From positions 34,900,585-34,964,584 of the forward strand of contig CM055102.1 of the NCBI GenBank assembly GCA_029204225.1: a stretch of DNA of 64,000 bases, in the 5' to 3' direction. Below the pieces are notes generated by a model. The model searched no databases. It was not told where the DNA came from and was given only the letters and a program-made list of their open reading frames with translations. The DNA is from Diphasiastrum complanatum (taxonomy: Eukaryota; Streptophyta; Lycopodiopsida; Lycopodiales; Lycopodiaceae). This document shows, in pieces, positions 46,973 to 58,604 of this stretch. Every line of letters starts with the position of its first letter. Position 1 is the first letter of the stretch. A program made the translations under genes and the position numbers.

Positions 46973-48165
46973 TGTTGGATTATTCTCCTTCTTACCAATC
47001 GACTAATCGGTTTTAATCTTTATCCATTGTTTATCCAGTTCTGCAGATTTTTGTGTGTGTTTACACAGTCTAGAAAATTACAAGTGTTTTTACATAGTCT
47101 GCAGAATTACATGGAGTTTACGACAGTGTCTTTTTTTTCGCATGTCAGGAATCCCGTTGAAAAATGCAGTATCTCCTTTTTCGCATTTTTCGCCTGGCAT
47201 AAATCTCGTGTAAAATCACAGTGTCACATTTTTTGCTTTTTCCAAAGAGCCTCAAATGTTAAGAAAATGACTTTGGCAAAGTGTGGGACGACCCTAAATG
47301 AGATTTAATGGCACCTTCTCCTTTTCTTCTTTTTCGCAAAAAACCCGATAGTGTCGCCTGTGGCTGTTCTAGTTCATTTCTGCAGAGCTACAGTTTTGGT
47401 TCATTTATGCAGTCAGAATGTTTACGACCAATTTCACCGCTTAGCAGCAATCAATGACAAGGACCGGATGGATGCCAGCTGATCACCAACCAACTGGCGA
47501 TCGCAATTGACGACCTAATCTCTTAGTATAAATAGCTGTTCACATTTATATAGTTTCATTATCTGAATGATAATCAGAATCATCTAATCATCAGAGTTAT
47601 CAGAAGAAGTTGTTGAATAGTTAGCTTTCTCTTTCTCAAGCTTGCGAGCTTGAACACTCTTGAGCATTCTAGCTCACTTCTTAGAGTTGTTATAGAGATT
47701 GCTATTGCGCTACTGCTTATCAGCATTGCGCTTAATTCAGAATTTTATTTTTAGCCGCTCAGAGATAACATATAGTACGCGACTTCGATCCGCAACTTAT
47801 TGTACTCATTTACTTCTGTTTCATTTTGAATCAATACTATCATTTATTGCGTTCAGCTTTGTCTTAGAATGTATGCGTTTTCTGGAGTTCTTTGTGACTA
47901 ATTATTTGTTTGATAATTTTCGATGCTTAATTGTTTGGCTACGTAATCACTATAGTACTAGAGATTTCAAAGCTAGTTACTATAAGTTCAAATATGATTC
48001 CTATCACTATTGTCTTGTTTAAAATTGATAGACGTAGTCATGCATTGGAAAGATGAAGATAGTTTAATCCGCCATGCATGAAAAGTTTTCTTTCTAGACA
48101 CATGAATTATTTTCATTCATTTTCTTTTCGAGCTAGATCTATCTTCTGCTCACCACTTTTCGACA
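46973..48165 (+). mobile_element. copia A 3' LTR
   Basis: TGTTGGATTATTCTCCTTCT to TTTTCGACA, followed by the TSD copy CAAGG. Matches the 5' LTR along its whole length, including the TTTTTCGC...CTGTCAGGAATCC block. Confidence 0.9.
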
Positions 48166-48751
48166 CAAGGTTACCTCTAGAAACTACTGTGGAGGCAATG
48201 GTTATCAATCTACCTTCTCAACCTGTAGCTGTCCCTATGAGCAGCTCTATTTCTTATGATAGTCAGGCTAGAAATATGAAAGGGTGCTTGACAACAGAAG
48301 AAGTTGTAGATGGCTGGCAGGTGGCCTCCTCATAAACAAATGACACAACAAAAGTAAAAATCAGACAATCAAATGAAGAACTAAATAGGCAATGCGTCTG
48401 ACCATTTTCAACTTAAGACTGATAGTGCATGTCTGGTGAGGTTAAAGGAGAAAAGTGATCAACCATACATGGATTCGTGAACGAAAGTGATGCGAATGCT
48501 GGGGACAAACGATTCTTCCTATTTTCCAATCATACTCACACAACGTTCATATGAGTGAGAAGGTGGTGCCTACAACACATGCAAAGAAGGGCCTGCGAGC
48601 ACCTACCTTCGCCACCATGCAGTTTCTCTAGATCCGGTACTATCGCTTAAAGCCTCTTCCACTTCAATTCACAAGCTCATTAGCAGAAAAAAATACTCCA
48701 TCTCACTATCCTCCTTCACGAGCTCTTTTTTTTTTTTTTTCTCTTGTGGAG

Positions 48752-48756
<5 letters not shown>

Positions 48757-48804
<48 letters not shown>
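48757..48804. repeat. (CT)n microsatellite
   Basis: About 48 bases of CT units. Confidence 0.97.
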
Positions 48805-48806
<2 letters not shown>

Positions 48807-49087
48807 TGTGATGTGAAGTTACTTATGTAAGAAGCCAAGACTCTTGTAGACAAGATCTCATGCAGAAACCGATGAAGGAAAATACACTTCAATTGAAGCC
48901 TGAACTTCTTGAAGCTACACATTGTTCCCCTCTTGCCCACCAACGTTGGAGTTCGTTGTTTTCTCGATTTCACCTGGTCCTCTGATATTAATTGTTGGTG
49001 ATATCGATTTTCTCTTTCTCAATCATCACAGTTCTTTTATAATGAAACAAAGACTTTTCAATGATTTTGCTTTTGGGGATCATCAGC

Positions 49088-49222
49088 CATGCATAATGAA
49101 GCAAAACTCATGCGCAGTAAAGCAACAACCATGCATAATAAAACAAATGCATTTCAGCCTCATCAAGCACGTCACGGGGTTCACGACTCATGCATAGTAA
49201 AGTAACATCCATGCATAATAAA
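49088..49222. repeat. Minisatellite of CATGCATAATAAAGCAA units
   Basis: Five irregularly spaced copies of a 17-base core starting at about 49088, 49109, 49130, 49189 and 49210; four contain CATGCA, the RY core bound by plant B3 factors. About 0.9 kb upstream of the candidate host gene start. Confidence 0.7.
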
Positions 49223-50096
49223 GCAAACGCTTTTTTGGACTCAAATGCATGCTACTTTAGCCCTAAACCAAGGTTCAGACCTTTAAAATTTGAGCTACCA
49301 CCACTAATTAATCTTTAATGTTAACTTTTTTGTTAACCAACCTCTATTGACTCTTGCGTGCAAGGCAAAGCCAAAAATCATATTTGTAATGAAAAAGAGA
49401 TCAGGGCTGTTCTAAAAAGGTAGCCACTAGGCAAATTGGTTTAGCCGGCACCCATTTCCGTGACCGGCCAAGTGACCTCGCATGTCGTGTCGTTTCGTCT
49501 CTGTCCTCGGATTGAAAGGATCGCAATAGTTTCTCTCTCTTTATGTTTCGATCGTCTTTTCGTGGATGGATGGATCGTAGCGAGGAGGAAGGTGATGAAA
49601 ATTGACGCTGACGACGGTGGCACTTGTTTTTCTTTGTCAATTCATCTCTCTTTCAAATAATTATAATATTGCAAAGACATGATGCTTCACAGCCATTCGT
49701 GGAACTTCTTGCTTGAATATTTGTTTGAATTTCAAAATAGGCGCGCCTGATTTGCTCTGGCATAGTTGAGAGCTCTGGATCCCAGTCCCTTGATGAAATC
49801 AGTTTTACGTCTGTGAGCAAAGGTGGTGTTAAGTGCACTGCTGGTGTAGTATAGCGTTTCCCTGCCGCTGGAAATGGACATGAGTGTTTTTAATCCTAGG
49901 AACTATGGCTTTAGCAGAATAATTGTACAATATTTGAGCTCTTACCCTATATCTTGCAGTTTTTACACGAGGAAGACTGCTCGGCCTAGTTTCTTGAAAA
50001 CCGCCTTAAGGTTATCAGACAAGAGAGTTTTAGGGTGTGTCAGGGTAATGCTTCTCAACCGGCGCTTGGTTTGAGCATTGACAACTATTGTTCAGA

Positions 50097-52397
50097 ATGT
50101 CAGGTGTTGATGAGAATATTTATGTGAATCCAAGTAATGGCATCCCGAATCATCTATATCCTTTGAGGCCTCCGCTGCCACCGCGGCCATGGGGTCCCCG
50201 GTCTCAGCAGTCGGAAACACAGCTCTCGCCGTTGCGAATGCGTGGTTCTGCGCAATTGCCGCAAGACGAGCATTACCCAAGGAGGCGTAATAGACAAAAT
50301 AAAAGTGAAGCAAAGGTGCCAACCTCGGCAACATCATCAGATGATGCAATGTTTGAACGAGATTCAGTGAACAGGCCTGCATTTAAGACCAATATCGTCA
50401 CTGGTGGCGGTCCAGACATTAGAGAACTATCGTTTGGGAATGGTCCATTTAGACGTTTGTGTATGGGACTGTGGGAACAGCTTGATAATGCAATGCGGCA
50501 AAGAGAAAGGTACTATGAACATGACTGTAGCATGAAAGGATTGTTTTTTGGTCTGTCTGTTGCACTTTTCTTATTTGTACGATAACGTCATGCATGTGAA
50601 ATACTGTTCAATTCCAGGGCAATTGAGGACAAAGAGATTGAAATTGCTCACAATTTATCCCTCCTGAAAGCACAGTCAGACGTGATAGCGAAGGAAAGAT
50701 TACAGGTGGAAAAACTGAGGCAGGAAGCAGATAATTTAAGAGAGCAGGCATTGAAACAGACAAAGCAACTTGAGGAACAGGTGTGCTAACTAGCATCGCT
50801 ATTTTGTTGCTCTAGTTAGTTTGTGCTGTTTCAAACCATTTGCGAAATATTCAGGGATAAAAGGATTCAGCTGTTGGTCGTTTCTTAGAGACTTATTCAG
50901 CTTTTCTAATTATTGGGACCTATGTCATTTGTGGATGGATGTCTGGTCATACTGGTAAGGCGGGCTGTATGTGTATGTAAGGGTGGTACAAAGAGCACAT
51001 GTGATAGGGTAATGTTTTTGGCCCGCACTTACCACAAACTTATAAAACTCACCATGAATGGATACAGTACAATAACACCATCTATAAACTCAGAATCACA
51101 ATTTCATTCTTCCTCTCCTTTATTCAATCAGCTCATCTCATTTCCTACTTATTTGCTTAGCATCTAGATCCTACTAGAGTTTAGATGTTTACGTTTTTCC
51201 TAATGTCTATGAAGTTACATTTGTTCCAATCTAAATAAAAAGATCAAGTCATGGAGCTCATATTTTGAACTGGGCAAGGTGAAGATACATGCTTTTTGAA
51301 CTAGGGAAAATAGCTAAGCAAATCAATAGGCAGTGAGATGATCGGGCTGAACAAATGAATGGGTGAGGGAAATTGTGCCAATCACATAATTGACATCAAA
51401 TTACTCATGGAGAGCAGGTCAAGGTCTCAGAGAATTTAATCACATTATCTGGTAGAAGTAATCTTTGGATTAAAGGTTGCTTTAAAGGCTTTCTGCAAGA
51501 AGCACACAAATTTCTAGGCCGAAGAAGCTTTCTTTTTCTCTGATGAGAACATCGTGTGCAATTTTAACACCTTCAAGTCTAAATTGTTACCTAGTCTCGA
51601 CTCTCTACTCTCTAGGAACTCTTGTCAGATGCTCTCTATGCTAAACTTTTCAATTTTCAGCAGCCGATGTATGTGACAACATTGTATGTAGTTCCTTTTG
51701 AGCATCTTCAATTTTGCAGCATCTCCTTTCAACATGATCGTTTTTATTAAATTTAATTTTCGGCGTCTTCATTTGTGCAACATTTATAGGTCCCAACAAA
51801 TAGCACTAATACTGTCTATTGAGAGTTGCAAAATGTCAATGGGGCCCACAACCAACCCTTAAATGAGGTAATAAGTAGTCGTAATTTATTGAATACAATT
51901 TAGATTCCAAAAGCCATAGTTTAAGCACTTTAAGGTAGGAGATCAAAATTAGGATGCCAAAACCAAAGGAAATTCAAATCAAGACCCTATGAACACACAC
52001 ACACACACACACATACATATGTATATATATATGTATGTACTTATAGATGCATATATAGATATATATACTTTAATTGTCATTCATATGCTTTACTTATCAA
52101 TAAGTTAATCTGTTTCTTTTTCATCGCTCATTTGTGTGATTATGTGGATTTGTTCATGTGTAAAACTTAAAATTTCATAGTGGTTCATGTTTGTTTTCCA
52201 TCTTAACTGGTTCATTCATTTGGGGTTTTTTTTTTCAAAAGATGAATATCAACTCTATATCACCTTCAGGCTTCGATGTATAGCAAATTATTAGCTTAGA
52301 TTATTGCTTTCACCATCAAGTATATGTTACTGAGGTTATTTCTTGAATATGTCAGCTTGCACAATTGAAGAAAATGCAGCTCTCTGGGCAAAATTTG
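50097..52397 (+). CDS. Candidate host gene: coiled-coil protein, 5' exons
   Basis: Three exons join in phase with GT-AG borders: 50097-50509, 50618-50780 and 52356-52397 (introns of 108 and 1,575 bp). Exon 1 starts at ATG 50097 (MSGVDENIYVNPSNG), carries a Pro/Arg-rich low-complexity stretch (LRPPLPPRPWGPRS), and ends with a conserved-looking block FGNGPFRRLCMGLWEQLDNA. Exon 2 and exon 3 are heptad-like and rich in Glu, Lys, Gln and Leu (LQVEKLRQEADNLREQALKQ, then LAQLKKMQLSG), a probable coiled coil. Later exons were not found before the transposons at 53 kb, so the 3' end is missing, far away, or cut off. I do not recognise the family. Reading frames and splice phases agree, and no stop interrupts, unlike everything around it. 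Confidence 0.6.
51993..52067. repeat. (AC)n then AT-rich simple repeat in intron 2
   Basis: About 20 bases of AC followed by ATATAT/GTATGT repeats. Confidence 0.9.
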
Positions 52398-53085
52398 GTA
52401 TGTCTTCCTTGGTATAGACAGCGCTCCTTCTTTTTCCTTAAGTTTGCAAGAATTCAGAACTTTCATCTTTATTTGAAAATGAATTGTGCAATTTCTGCTC
52501 AGTTTGTAGCTAAACACTGTAACTTCACAATGCTGGTGTTGAACATACTTTTGGACGTTTTGGTTCGCTTTTATTTTTCTTTCATCCCACTCTTTGAATG
52601 CTTTTGTTTTTGTGTTATGGATGCTTTATCTTGCTATTTGAATAATTGGAAACATTCACATTGTTGTAATTCAGAAAACATTGGTGGTGTTTGTTGGTTA
52701 ATTTGAATTTGGAGGTTTATTTTTGTGGTCTTAGACACTGATGGTCAAAATTTGAAAGCATTATGAGTACATAACGAGGACAAAAGTTTGCAATGTGTAT
52801 GACAATGTCACCTTGCAACAAAGATAAGTTGCCCCACAAATAAACATAGGATGCCAACCAACAACTTGAAGAAAGATATGGATAGATAACCACGTCTATC
52901 AAAGTCTATTCTCTTCATAGTCGTTGCATGCAAAGAAAAATAGACGCGGGAAAATAGATGAGTTCAAATTTCCCTCTACAGTTCCACAAGTCCTATGAGG
53001 CATAAGCTATAATGTAGGCACCAAAGTTGCAGCCCACGATCCAGATTGTGTTTTGGAAATTAGAGTTAGGGTTTTTCGGAACGCA
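52398..53085. other. Downstream of exon 3; no exon recognised
   Basis: T-rich, intron-like; starts with the donor GTATGTC after exon 3. No further in-phase coiled-coil exon was seen. Confidence 0.4.

Positions 53086-53142
<57 letters not shown>
53086..53142. repeat. (CT)n-(AT)n microsatellite
   Basis: 27 bases of CT followed by about 30 of AT, next to the palindrome cluster. Confidence 0.95.
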
Positions 53143-53148
<6 letters not shown>

Positions 53149-53160
53149 CATAGATCCAGC

Positions 53161-53234
53161 GGTACCGGGATCCGCGGATCCCGATACCGTGGATCCAGTG
53201 TGGTACCGCGGATCCATATTGATCCGCGGTACCA
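53161..53234. repeat. Cluster of GGATCC/GGTACC palindromes
   Basis: 53161-53188 is a 28-base palindrome with one mismatched pair, centred on CGGGATCCGCGGATCCCG. 53201-53214 (TGGTACCGCGGATC) pairs perfectly over 14 bases with 53221-53234 around a CATATT loop. Repeated GGATCC words near an end are known from plant hAT elements, so this may be the subterminal region of the hAT whose transposase starts at 59.07 kb; that link is inference. Confidence 0.75.
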
Positions 53235-53468
53235 CAATATTTAATATTTTTTAAACCTAATCCCCCCCCTCGCTTCATCTCTCTCCCTGCCCATCACGCT
53301 GCTGTCCGCGCCCTCTCTGCTGTCCGCGCCCTCTGTGCTGTCCGCCCACTCCTCACCATCATATTGTCTTCGCGTTGCACTAATCGCTTCCGCCCCCGCT
53401 ATTGCTATTTCGGCCTTTGTTGTGGATTTTCCAGCTTTCCGCCACCTATCGCACTCACCATCATCTCT
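53235..53468 (+). other. Probable upstream part of the hAT element, cut off by gypsy 2
   Basis: GC-rich at its right end like the transposase region, with GTCCGCGCCCTCT repeated. It ends TCTCT at the gypsy 2 border and should be contiguous with 59053 in the pre-insertion sequence. No ATG is present on the plus strand here. Confidence 0.5.
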
Positions 53469-53892
53469 AGTTACGAATAGAGCCACAGCTGATCTAGAGC
53501 TAAGCTATGAAAGCATCACATAAGCAAGACTTAAGCTATGAAAGCAGCACATAAGCAAGACTTAACCCTAGAAAGCAGGAAAGAGAGAGATTAAGGAGAC
53601 TAAAGAGAGAGATCAATATCATTAGCTGAATAACAAATGACACAGTTTCCCTACTTATAGAGGAAGCCCTAAAAGGAAGCTTCCGGTGGCTAGGGCCCAA
53701 CTGGGAGGGAAAATAGTGCGCCCTCCAAGAAGGCCCCCACTCTCCAGTAATATGTCCAAATGGCCTAATAATGAATAATAAGGCCAAAGGCCAACCATAT
53801 AGTCTAAGTGTCAATAATGAATAAAAAAGGGATGCGTAAAGTAAAGTAAATGTAAATGGACGCGGCGAATGTAATGAGCTGAGTCCATAACT
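53469..53892 (-). mobile_element. gypsy 2 3' LTR
   Basis: On the plus strand AGTTACGAATAGAGCC...GAGTCCATAACT; on the element strand it starts AGTTATGGACTC and ends TTCGTAACT. Confidence 0.92.
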
Positions 53893-53900
53893 CTCCCTGG
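53893..53900 (-). other. gypsy 2 polypurine tract
   Basis: Element-strand CCAGGGAG directly before the 3' LTR. Confidence 0.7.
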
Positions 53901-53939
53901 CACAAAAGAAAAAGATCCAACTGCCGAAAAGAAAGTGGA

Positions 53940-54676
53940 TCAAGTAGCAGCAAGCCCTGGTGCATCAACAGCTAGAACAACATCTAATGTAGAGGAATCA
54001 ACAAATGCAGCAAGAGCACGAGCCTGATCCGCAAGTGATGGTGTATGATAAAAGACATCAATAGGCTCCCATGTGACCTCCTCAATAGGACGGCCATCCC
54101 ACTGGACCAAAACCTGAATCTGCCGACGGCGTCGACTATGTTATAGACGAACATGTAATATAGCAGCAGGTAAAAATGGAAATAACTCTGGAGTAGTAGG
54201 AAACTCAGCATCACAAGGAGCGTCATCCTCAATAGCAGCACGTACGATAAACTGACATGGAATACATCACAGGCGCGTGTGGAAGCAGGAAGCTGTAAGC
54301 GATATGTAACTGGACTAAGAACCTCCAAAATGCGATAAGGCCCATAATAACGTGGTGCAAGCTTCTCAGTAGAAGCATGGCCCTGGACAAAATGATGACG
54401 TGCAAACCGTAGGCGTAGATAAACCATATCTCCAAGCTGAAACTCAACATGGCGGCGGTGACGATCAATTGAGGTCTGATATTGCTGCTGAACATGCTGT
54501 AAATGAGAACTGGCCCGGGTAATAAGCTCTCGAGCACCAAGGTATCCAAAAAGCCCGAGAAGGTAGAACTGCATCAGCACGGGGAAGCCAATAAGGAAAC
54601 TGGAAAAGAGATGGACACTCATTGCGAATAGCCGCATGATACACGTAACCATCAACCATATGTGCAAGGTGCCCAA
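53940..54676 (-). pseudogene. gypsy 2 integrase tail and chromodomain
   Basis: Minus-strand frame with GARELITRASSHLQHVQQQY, LGDMVYLRLRFARHHFVQGH and the GPY/F module KLAPRYYGPYRILEVLSPVT, nearly the same as gypsy 1. A frameshift after DVFHVSL leads into a chromodomain readable in another frame (QVLVQWDGRPIEEVTWEP near 54060-54115). Without the catalytic core upstream it cannot integrate DNA itself. Its retention next to gag-protease suggests the element was trimmed at both sides of the core. Confidence 0.88.
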
Positions 54677-54719
54677 AGAAAAGATAGCAGCATCGGAAGA
54701 CTAGCACCAAGGAGATCAT

Positions 54720-55919
54720 CCTGACAAAGGATAGCTTAAAATGGAGAAATATGCACCAACATGGTCAAAAGCCCAAGGTATCCATAGGGCCCATGAATGA
54801 GAAGTACCAATGGCATACGGTACCCTCAAGGCCCATATCACGAGAAGAGCAGCATGCCAAAAGCTCCAGAAGGTCCAAGAAATCAATGCATCATCTAAAA
54901 AGACATGATGCATGAAAATAGTAGCAACAAATCTAGAAATAGTAGAGGCCCCAACTGACAAACTGTAGCCGAAAAACTCATCCAGAAAGGCCTCATATGG
55001 ACATACCAATCCATCATAGGATACACCAAAAACGGATGGAGAATCGGATGACCCATTGGAACTGGCCGCAAGTGTAATCCCAAAGTACACACCAGGCGCA
55101 CAAGTGAGGAATAGAAGAGCACTGGAACGAGGAACAGGTTCCGCAACATCAGTAGCAAGCATCGGAGCAATATCCTTGTGTAGCTGGGAATGAGTATCAA
55201 AGCACTTATGAGCAACACTGAAGTATATGGCGACAACATCCCCAAAAACTATCCAAGAGAGCAGAAGGAATTCTCTCAAGGTACCCTGATGGTCTCGGAA
55301 CACTAGAACAAAGTGGCAACTCAGCATCGGAGACCAAGCGATATGGAGCAACCTGAAATGACAGGGAACCTGAAGATCACCCAGACAAACAGTAGCTGGA
55401 ACGGAGGCAATAACCCAAGCTAACAGGATATGCCAAGCCTGACAATGAGCAACAATCCAAGGAACAGATAGAGAGCCACATGCATAATCATAGAGATATC
55501 CGCACCATAGGCGATCAATAATATGGAAAAACCAGCACCAATCAACAGGTCCAAATGAAAACCAAGCTATATGTAATAACCAAGAATGCCATATATCCAT
55601 AGCATTGGCATGGACTGCAGCAAACCTATATGTAGAAACACCAGGAGACGGAAGGATGTCCGTGTACTCATCTAGAAAGATCCCAGCATATAAATACCCT
55701 AGATAAGTAATAGTGACCATCTGGCAAATATCCTCGGATGAAAAATGTGTAACAGTAAGGGCCAAAGGCGCATGAATCATGTCAAGAACCGTAGAAATAT
55801 CATGAGGCAGATCACAAACCTCAAGCAGAGATCCATGGAGTAAAGCGAAAGAAGATACAACCTGATCACCAATAGTGAGGGAACCATCAAATGTGGACCC
55901 ATGAAGAACCCCATAGAAA
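54720..55919 (-). other. gypsy 2 filler in place of the pol core
   Basis: This sequence has no counterpart in gypsy 1. One minus-strand frame stays open for 543 codons (56347-54716, partly over the gag-protease frame), rich in Leu, Trp, His and Ser with phrases such as WHSWLLHIAW, but no domain is recognisable. Where the copy at 32645-32871 overlaps, nearly every difference changes the amino acid, which argues against selection on this frame. Probably non-coding filler carried by a sub-family. Confidence 0.6.
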
Positions 55920-57917
55920 TTAGCAGGAACATCGGCCATAACAGACTCGAGGTGGAGATATAGAGACCAATGGAGAAGATACTGCACCAACCACCGAACC
56001 AGGAGGGCAATCTGAAGTATGCGCAAAAGCAATAGTAGAAATACCACCAAGGTATACGGCCTCAATATCAATGAAACTAGGAATGACCACTGAATACGAT
56101 ATCTGTGAATCAAGGCATGTAGGCGCAAGGCACACAACAACAACCTGTAAATCCGAAGCAGCATCAACTTGAGGAAGAGGACCCATGGATGGTGAAAGTG
56201 AAGCAGCAACTGATGTACTCTGAATGGAAAGAAGAGCTGCATCGTCAGCCTTTGGCAGGCTACGCATAAACTGCTTCCCGGTAACCAACTGGAAGTCTCC
56301 CTGAGAATCAATGCCAACAAGTGAGTGTGTAATTGCATCAAGTACAAATGTCAATGTCTGCTGTGTCAAGTCCAGTGTAACGGCTCCAAGAGATGCAAAC
56401 CAATCAGCACCAAGGATAAGATCATAACGCTCCATAGGAATAATGTAAAGATCTGCCTGTCCAGAAAAATCTCCAATGCGGTATGGTAAACGCTGAAGTA
56501 TCTGAGAACTAGGAAAAGAATGGGAACTGGCAACCTCAACTGTGAGAGGCTGTGAAGCAGGAACAGGTGAAGCACGTATCCGAGTAGTGATATAATTGCT
56601 ACTAAAAGAATGAGTGCTGCCAGTATCAACTAAAGCAATATACTCACGACCTGTAATACGTACACGTAACCGAATGGAGCGAGGACCAGGACGCCCTGTC
56701 CAAGTAGCATAGGCAAGCTGAGCATGGCAAGTAGCAGGAAGTAAATTAGTGGAAGGCTCAGAGGATAGGTCAGGCTCATCAGAAATATGAATGTAGATAT
56801 CGGAATCATCTGGAGTAGTGCCCTCATGGTAAAAAACAGCAGTAGTAGTAGGGAGAGGCTGACGGCAATCACGGGCAAAATGGTCAGGACTCTTACAACG
56901 AAAGCAAAGACGCTGCTGCTGAAGGTCAGCGAACTCTGCAGACGTGTAACGTCGGACAAAAGCAGGTCGAGGAGTCGGAGGACGAGGAGACGAAGGGACA
57001 ATGGAGAGAGCTGGAACAGAAGGGGCAGATGTAGGGGTGGACGCAGCGAGAAAAGATTAAGCAGAAGGATGGGGTCGGGAGAAGCGGGAAGGAAGAGTGT
57101 CAGAGTACTTATGCTGTAAAGTACTGGCAAGAGACATCGCCTCAACAAGTGTGGGAGGACGGAAGGAAGAAACATCATAACGTAAAGCACGACGAAGCCC
57201 AGCAATGTAACGAGAAATAAGCTCAGTGGGCTGTAGATCTGTGAAAAGATAAGAAAGCTCCATAAACTGATCTGTATAAGAAGCAAGATCACTGGTCTGA
57301 GTGAGACTACGGAATTCACGTTGGCGGTCGAGCCACTGAGGGTCAATCATAGCATGACGGAGGTCACGGCGAAAAGTATGCCATAAATGGAGCCCTTCCC
57401 GATCAGGATCACCTTTATAAACTCGCCACCACGTGGCGGCGCGTCCATCTAAATGTAAAGCAGCCAACTGGATCTTCTAAGGATCAGTCTTAGGGTAGAT
57501 CTGAAAATATGTGTCAAGCTTAGCAAACCAATTCTCTAATAAGTTCCCGTCAAAGGAACCGGAATAGGTAGCAAGCTGTACCCTATCACGAAAGTCTCGA
57601 GCAAAGTGTGGCTCAGGAAGTGGGGGACGTGAAAAGAAACCAGGAGATGGGTTAGGTGGAATGAACGGTCCACCACTAGGCTGACTAGCAGAGGAAGATG
57701 GAAATCCAAATGGAGGGGGAGTCCCAAATGAAGGAAAAGCAGGAGCTTTACTAGGACCATGAGGCTGTAAAGAATCAATCTGTGACTGCATAGTAGCAAA
57801 GCCGGTCATAACCGTATCAAAGCGAAGAACGAGGCCAGAAAGGGTCTCATCCATGCGACGAAACTGATCGGATAAGGTTTCTTGAGTAGTCTCACTCAGG
57901 GTAGGTGAATGTGTCAT
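55920..57917 (-). pseudogene. gypsy 2 gag-protease, two nonsense codons
   Basis: ATG at 57917 (MTHSPTLSETTQ). The gag block matches gypsy 1 (FATMQSQIDSLQPHGP, ARDFRDRVQLATYSGS, AALHLDGRAATWWRVY). TAG at 57477-57479 lies where gypsy 1 has Gln (DPQKIQ), and TAA at 57057 is a second break. The zinc knuckle CFRCKSPDHFARDC at about 56900 and protease ALVDTGSTHSF at about 56635 are intact, as is LILGADWFASLG. The frame runs past the protease into filler and stops at 55920. With two stops the product would be truncated in gag. Confidence 0.92.
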
Positions 57918-58408
57918 AATGATAGTGGAAGGAATAGACGAACACTTGAGAGAGCGGACTCTTGTCGTCACCCCAAATTAGTTAATTAAAACCACTATTA
58001 TCACAACTAAGAAAGGACAGCAATCATCAAATGAAAAAAAAGTGAAAATGAAGGCTGTAAAAATGCGCTGGACAGCCAGGAGGCAAGTGACAAATTGGAG
58101 TATCAAACGGAGTCGGAATTTCGTGAAATTTGGTTAAGGATGGGCGATGGACAGCCTGCAAACAAGGTGTGAAAAATGGCTGCAAACGGAGACAAAAACG
58201 GACGAAAGTGACAAGTATGAAGCGGCTGGACAGCCTGCAAACAAAAAGTGAAAAGAGGGCTGAAAATGGAAGGAGGAACGGACAAAAGAGATGAGGGAAT
58301 TGGGCGCTGGAGAGCCTGCAAACAAGCTGGAAATGGGTGATAGACGATTGGAACTTGGGTGCTGGAAATAATCTGCGCAAATATTTTTTTTTTTCCCGGC
58401 CGCCAAAT

Positions 58409-58430
58409 TTAGCGGAAGTACTTCCGCTAA
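58409..58430. repeat. 22-bp perfect palindrome in gypsy 2 leader
   Basis: Perfectly self-complementary, centred on GGAAGTACTTCC, about 190 bases downstream of the primer site on the element strand. As RNA it forms a hairpin, or a duplex between two genomes. Confidence 0.9.
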
Positions 58431-58604
58431 CTATCTGCTAAAGCTCCGTCAAGGAAAATGCTTTGATAGGAGCTGGTCCTCCTCCAAACTGTGCTGAATG
58501 TTGCTGAAGCAAAGAGACGAAAGCCCTCAGCAAAGAGAGAAAAATCAGCAAGGAAAATGGGCACCCAATCAGAAAATCAGATCTGAAATTCAGCAATCAG
58601 GAAA

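Larger units (their letters stand above)
40257..48165 (+). mobile_element. copia A with nested copia B (composite)
   Basis: Long LTRs (1198 and 1193 bp) starting TGTTGGATTATTCTCCTTCT are flanked by the same 5 bases CAAGG (40252-40256, 48166-48170), so these are the true ends of one insertion. Inside are two gag starts (41679 and 44317) and a third LTR at 43076-44165 of a diverged relative, B, inserted in A's GAG-pre-integrase region. B has no 3' LTR: its pol runs on into A's 3' end, which implies recombination or deletion between B and A pol. Dead, with many stops. Confidence 0.88.
48171..50096 (+). other. Upstream region of the candidate host gene
   Basis: No family-level match. A short frame at 48171-48335 and others near 49460 are unsupported. 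Contains a (CT)n tract and a CATGCA-bearing minisatellite, listed separately. TTGTTCAG just before the ATG at 50097 could be a splice acceptor, so a 5' UTR intron is possible. Confidence 0.35.

Noticed and set aside
49088-49222. Repeated units as a CRISPR-like array
   Set aside because: Units are imperfect, spacing is irregular, no cas genes, and the setting is a plant nuclear genome.
56787-57119. Plus-strand 110-codon frame in gypsy 2
   Set aside because: Antisense shadow of gypsy 2 gag.
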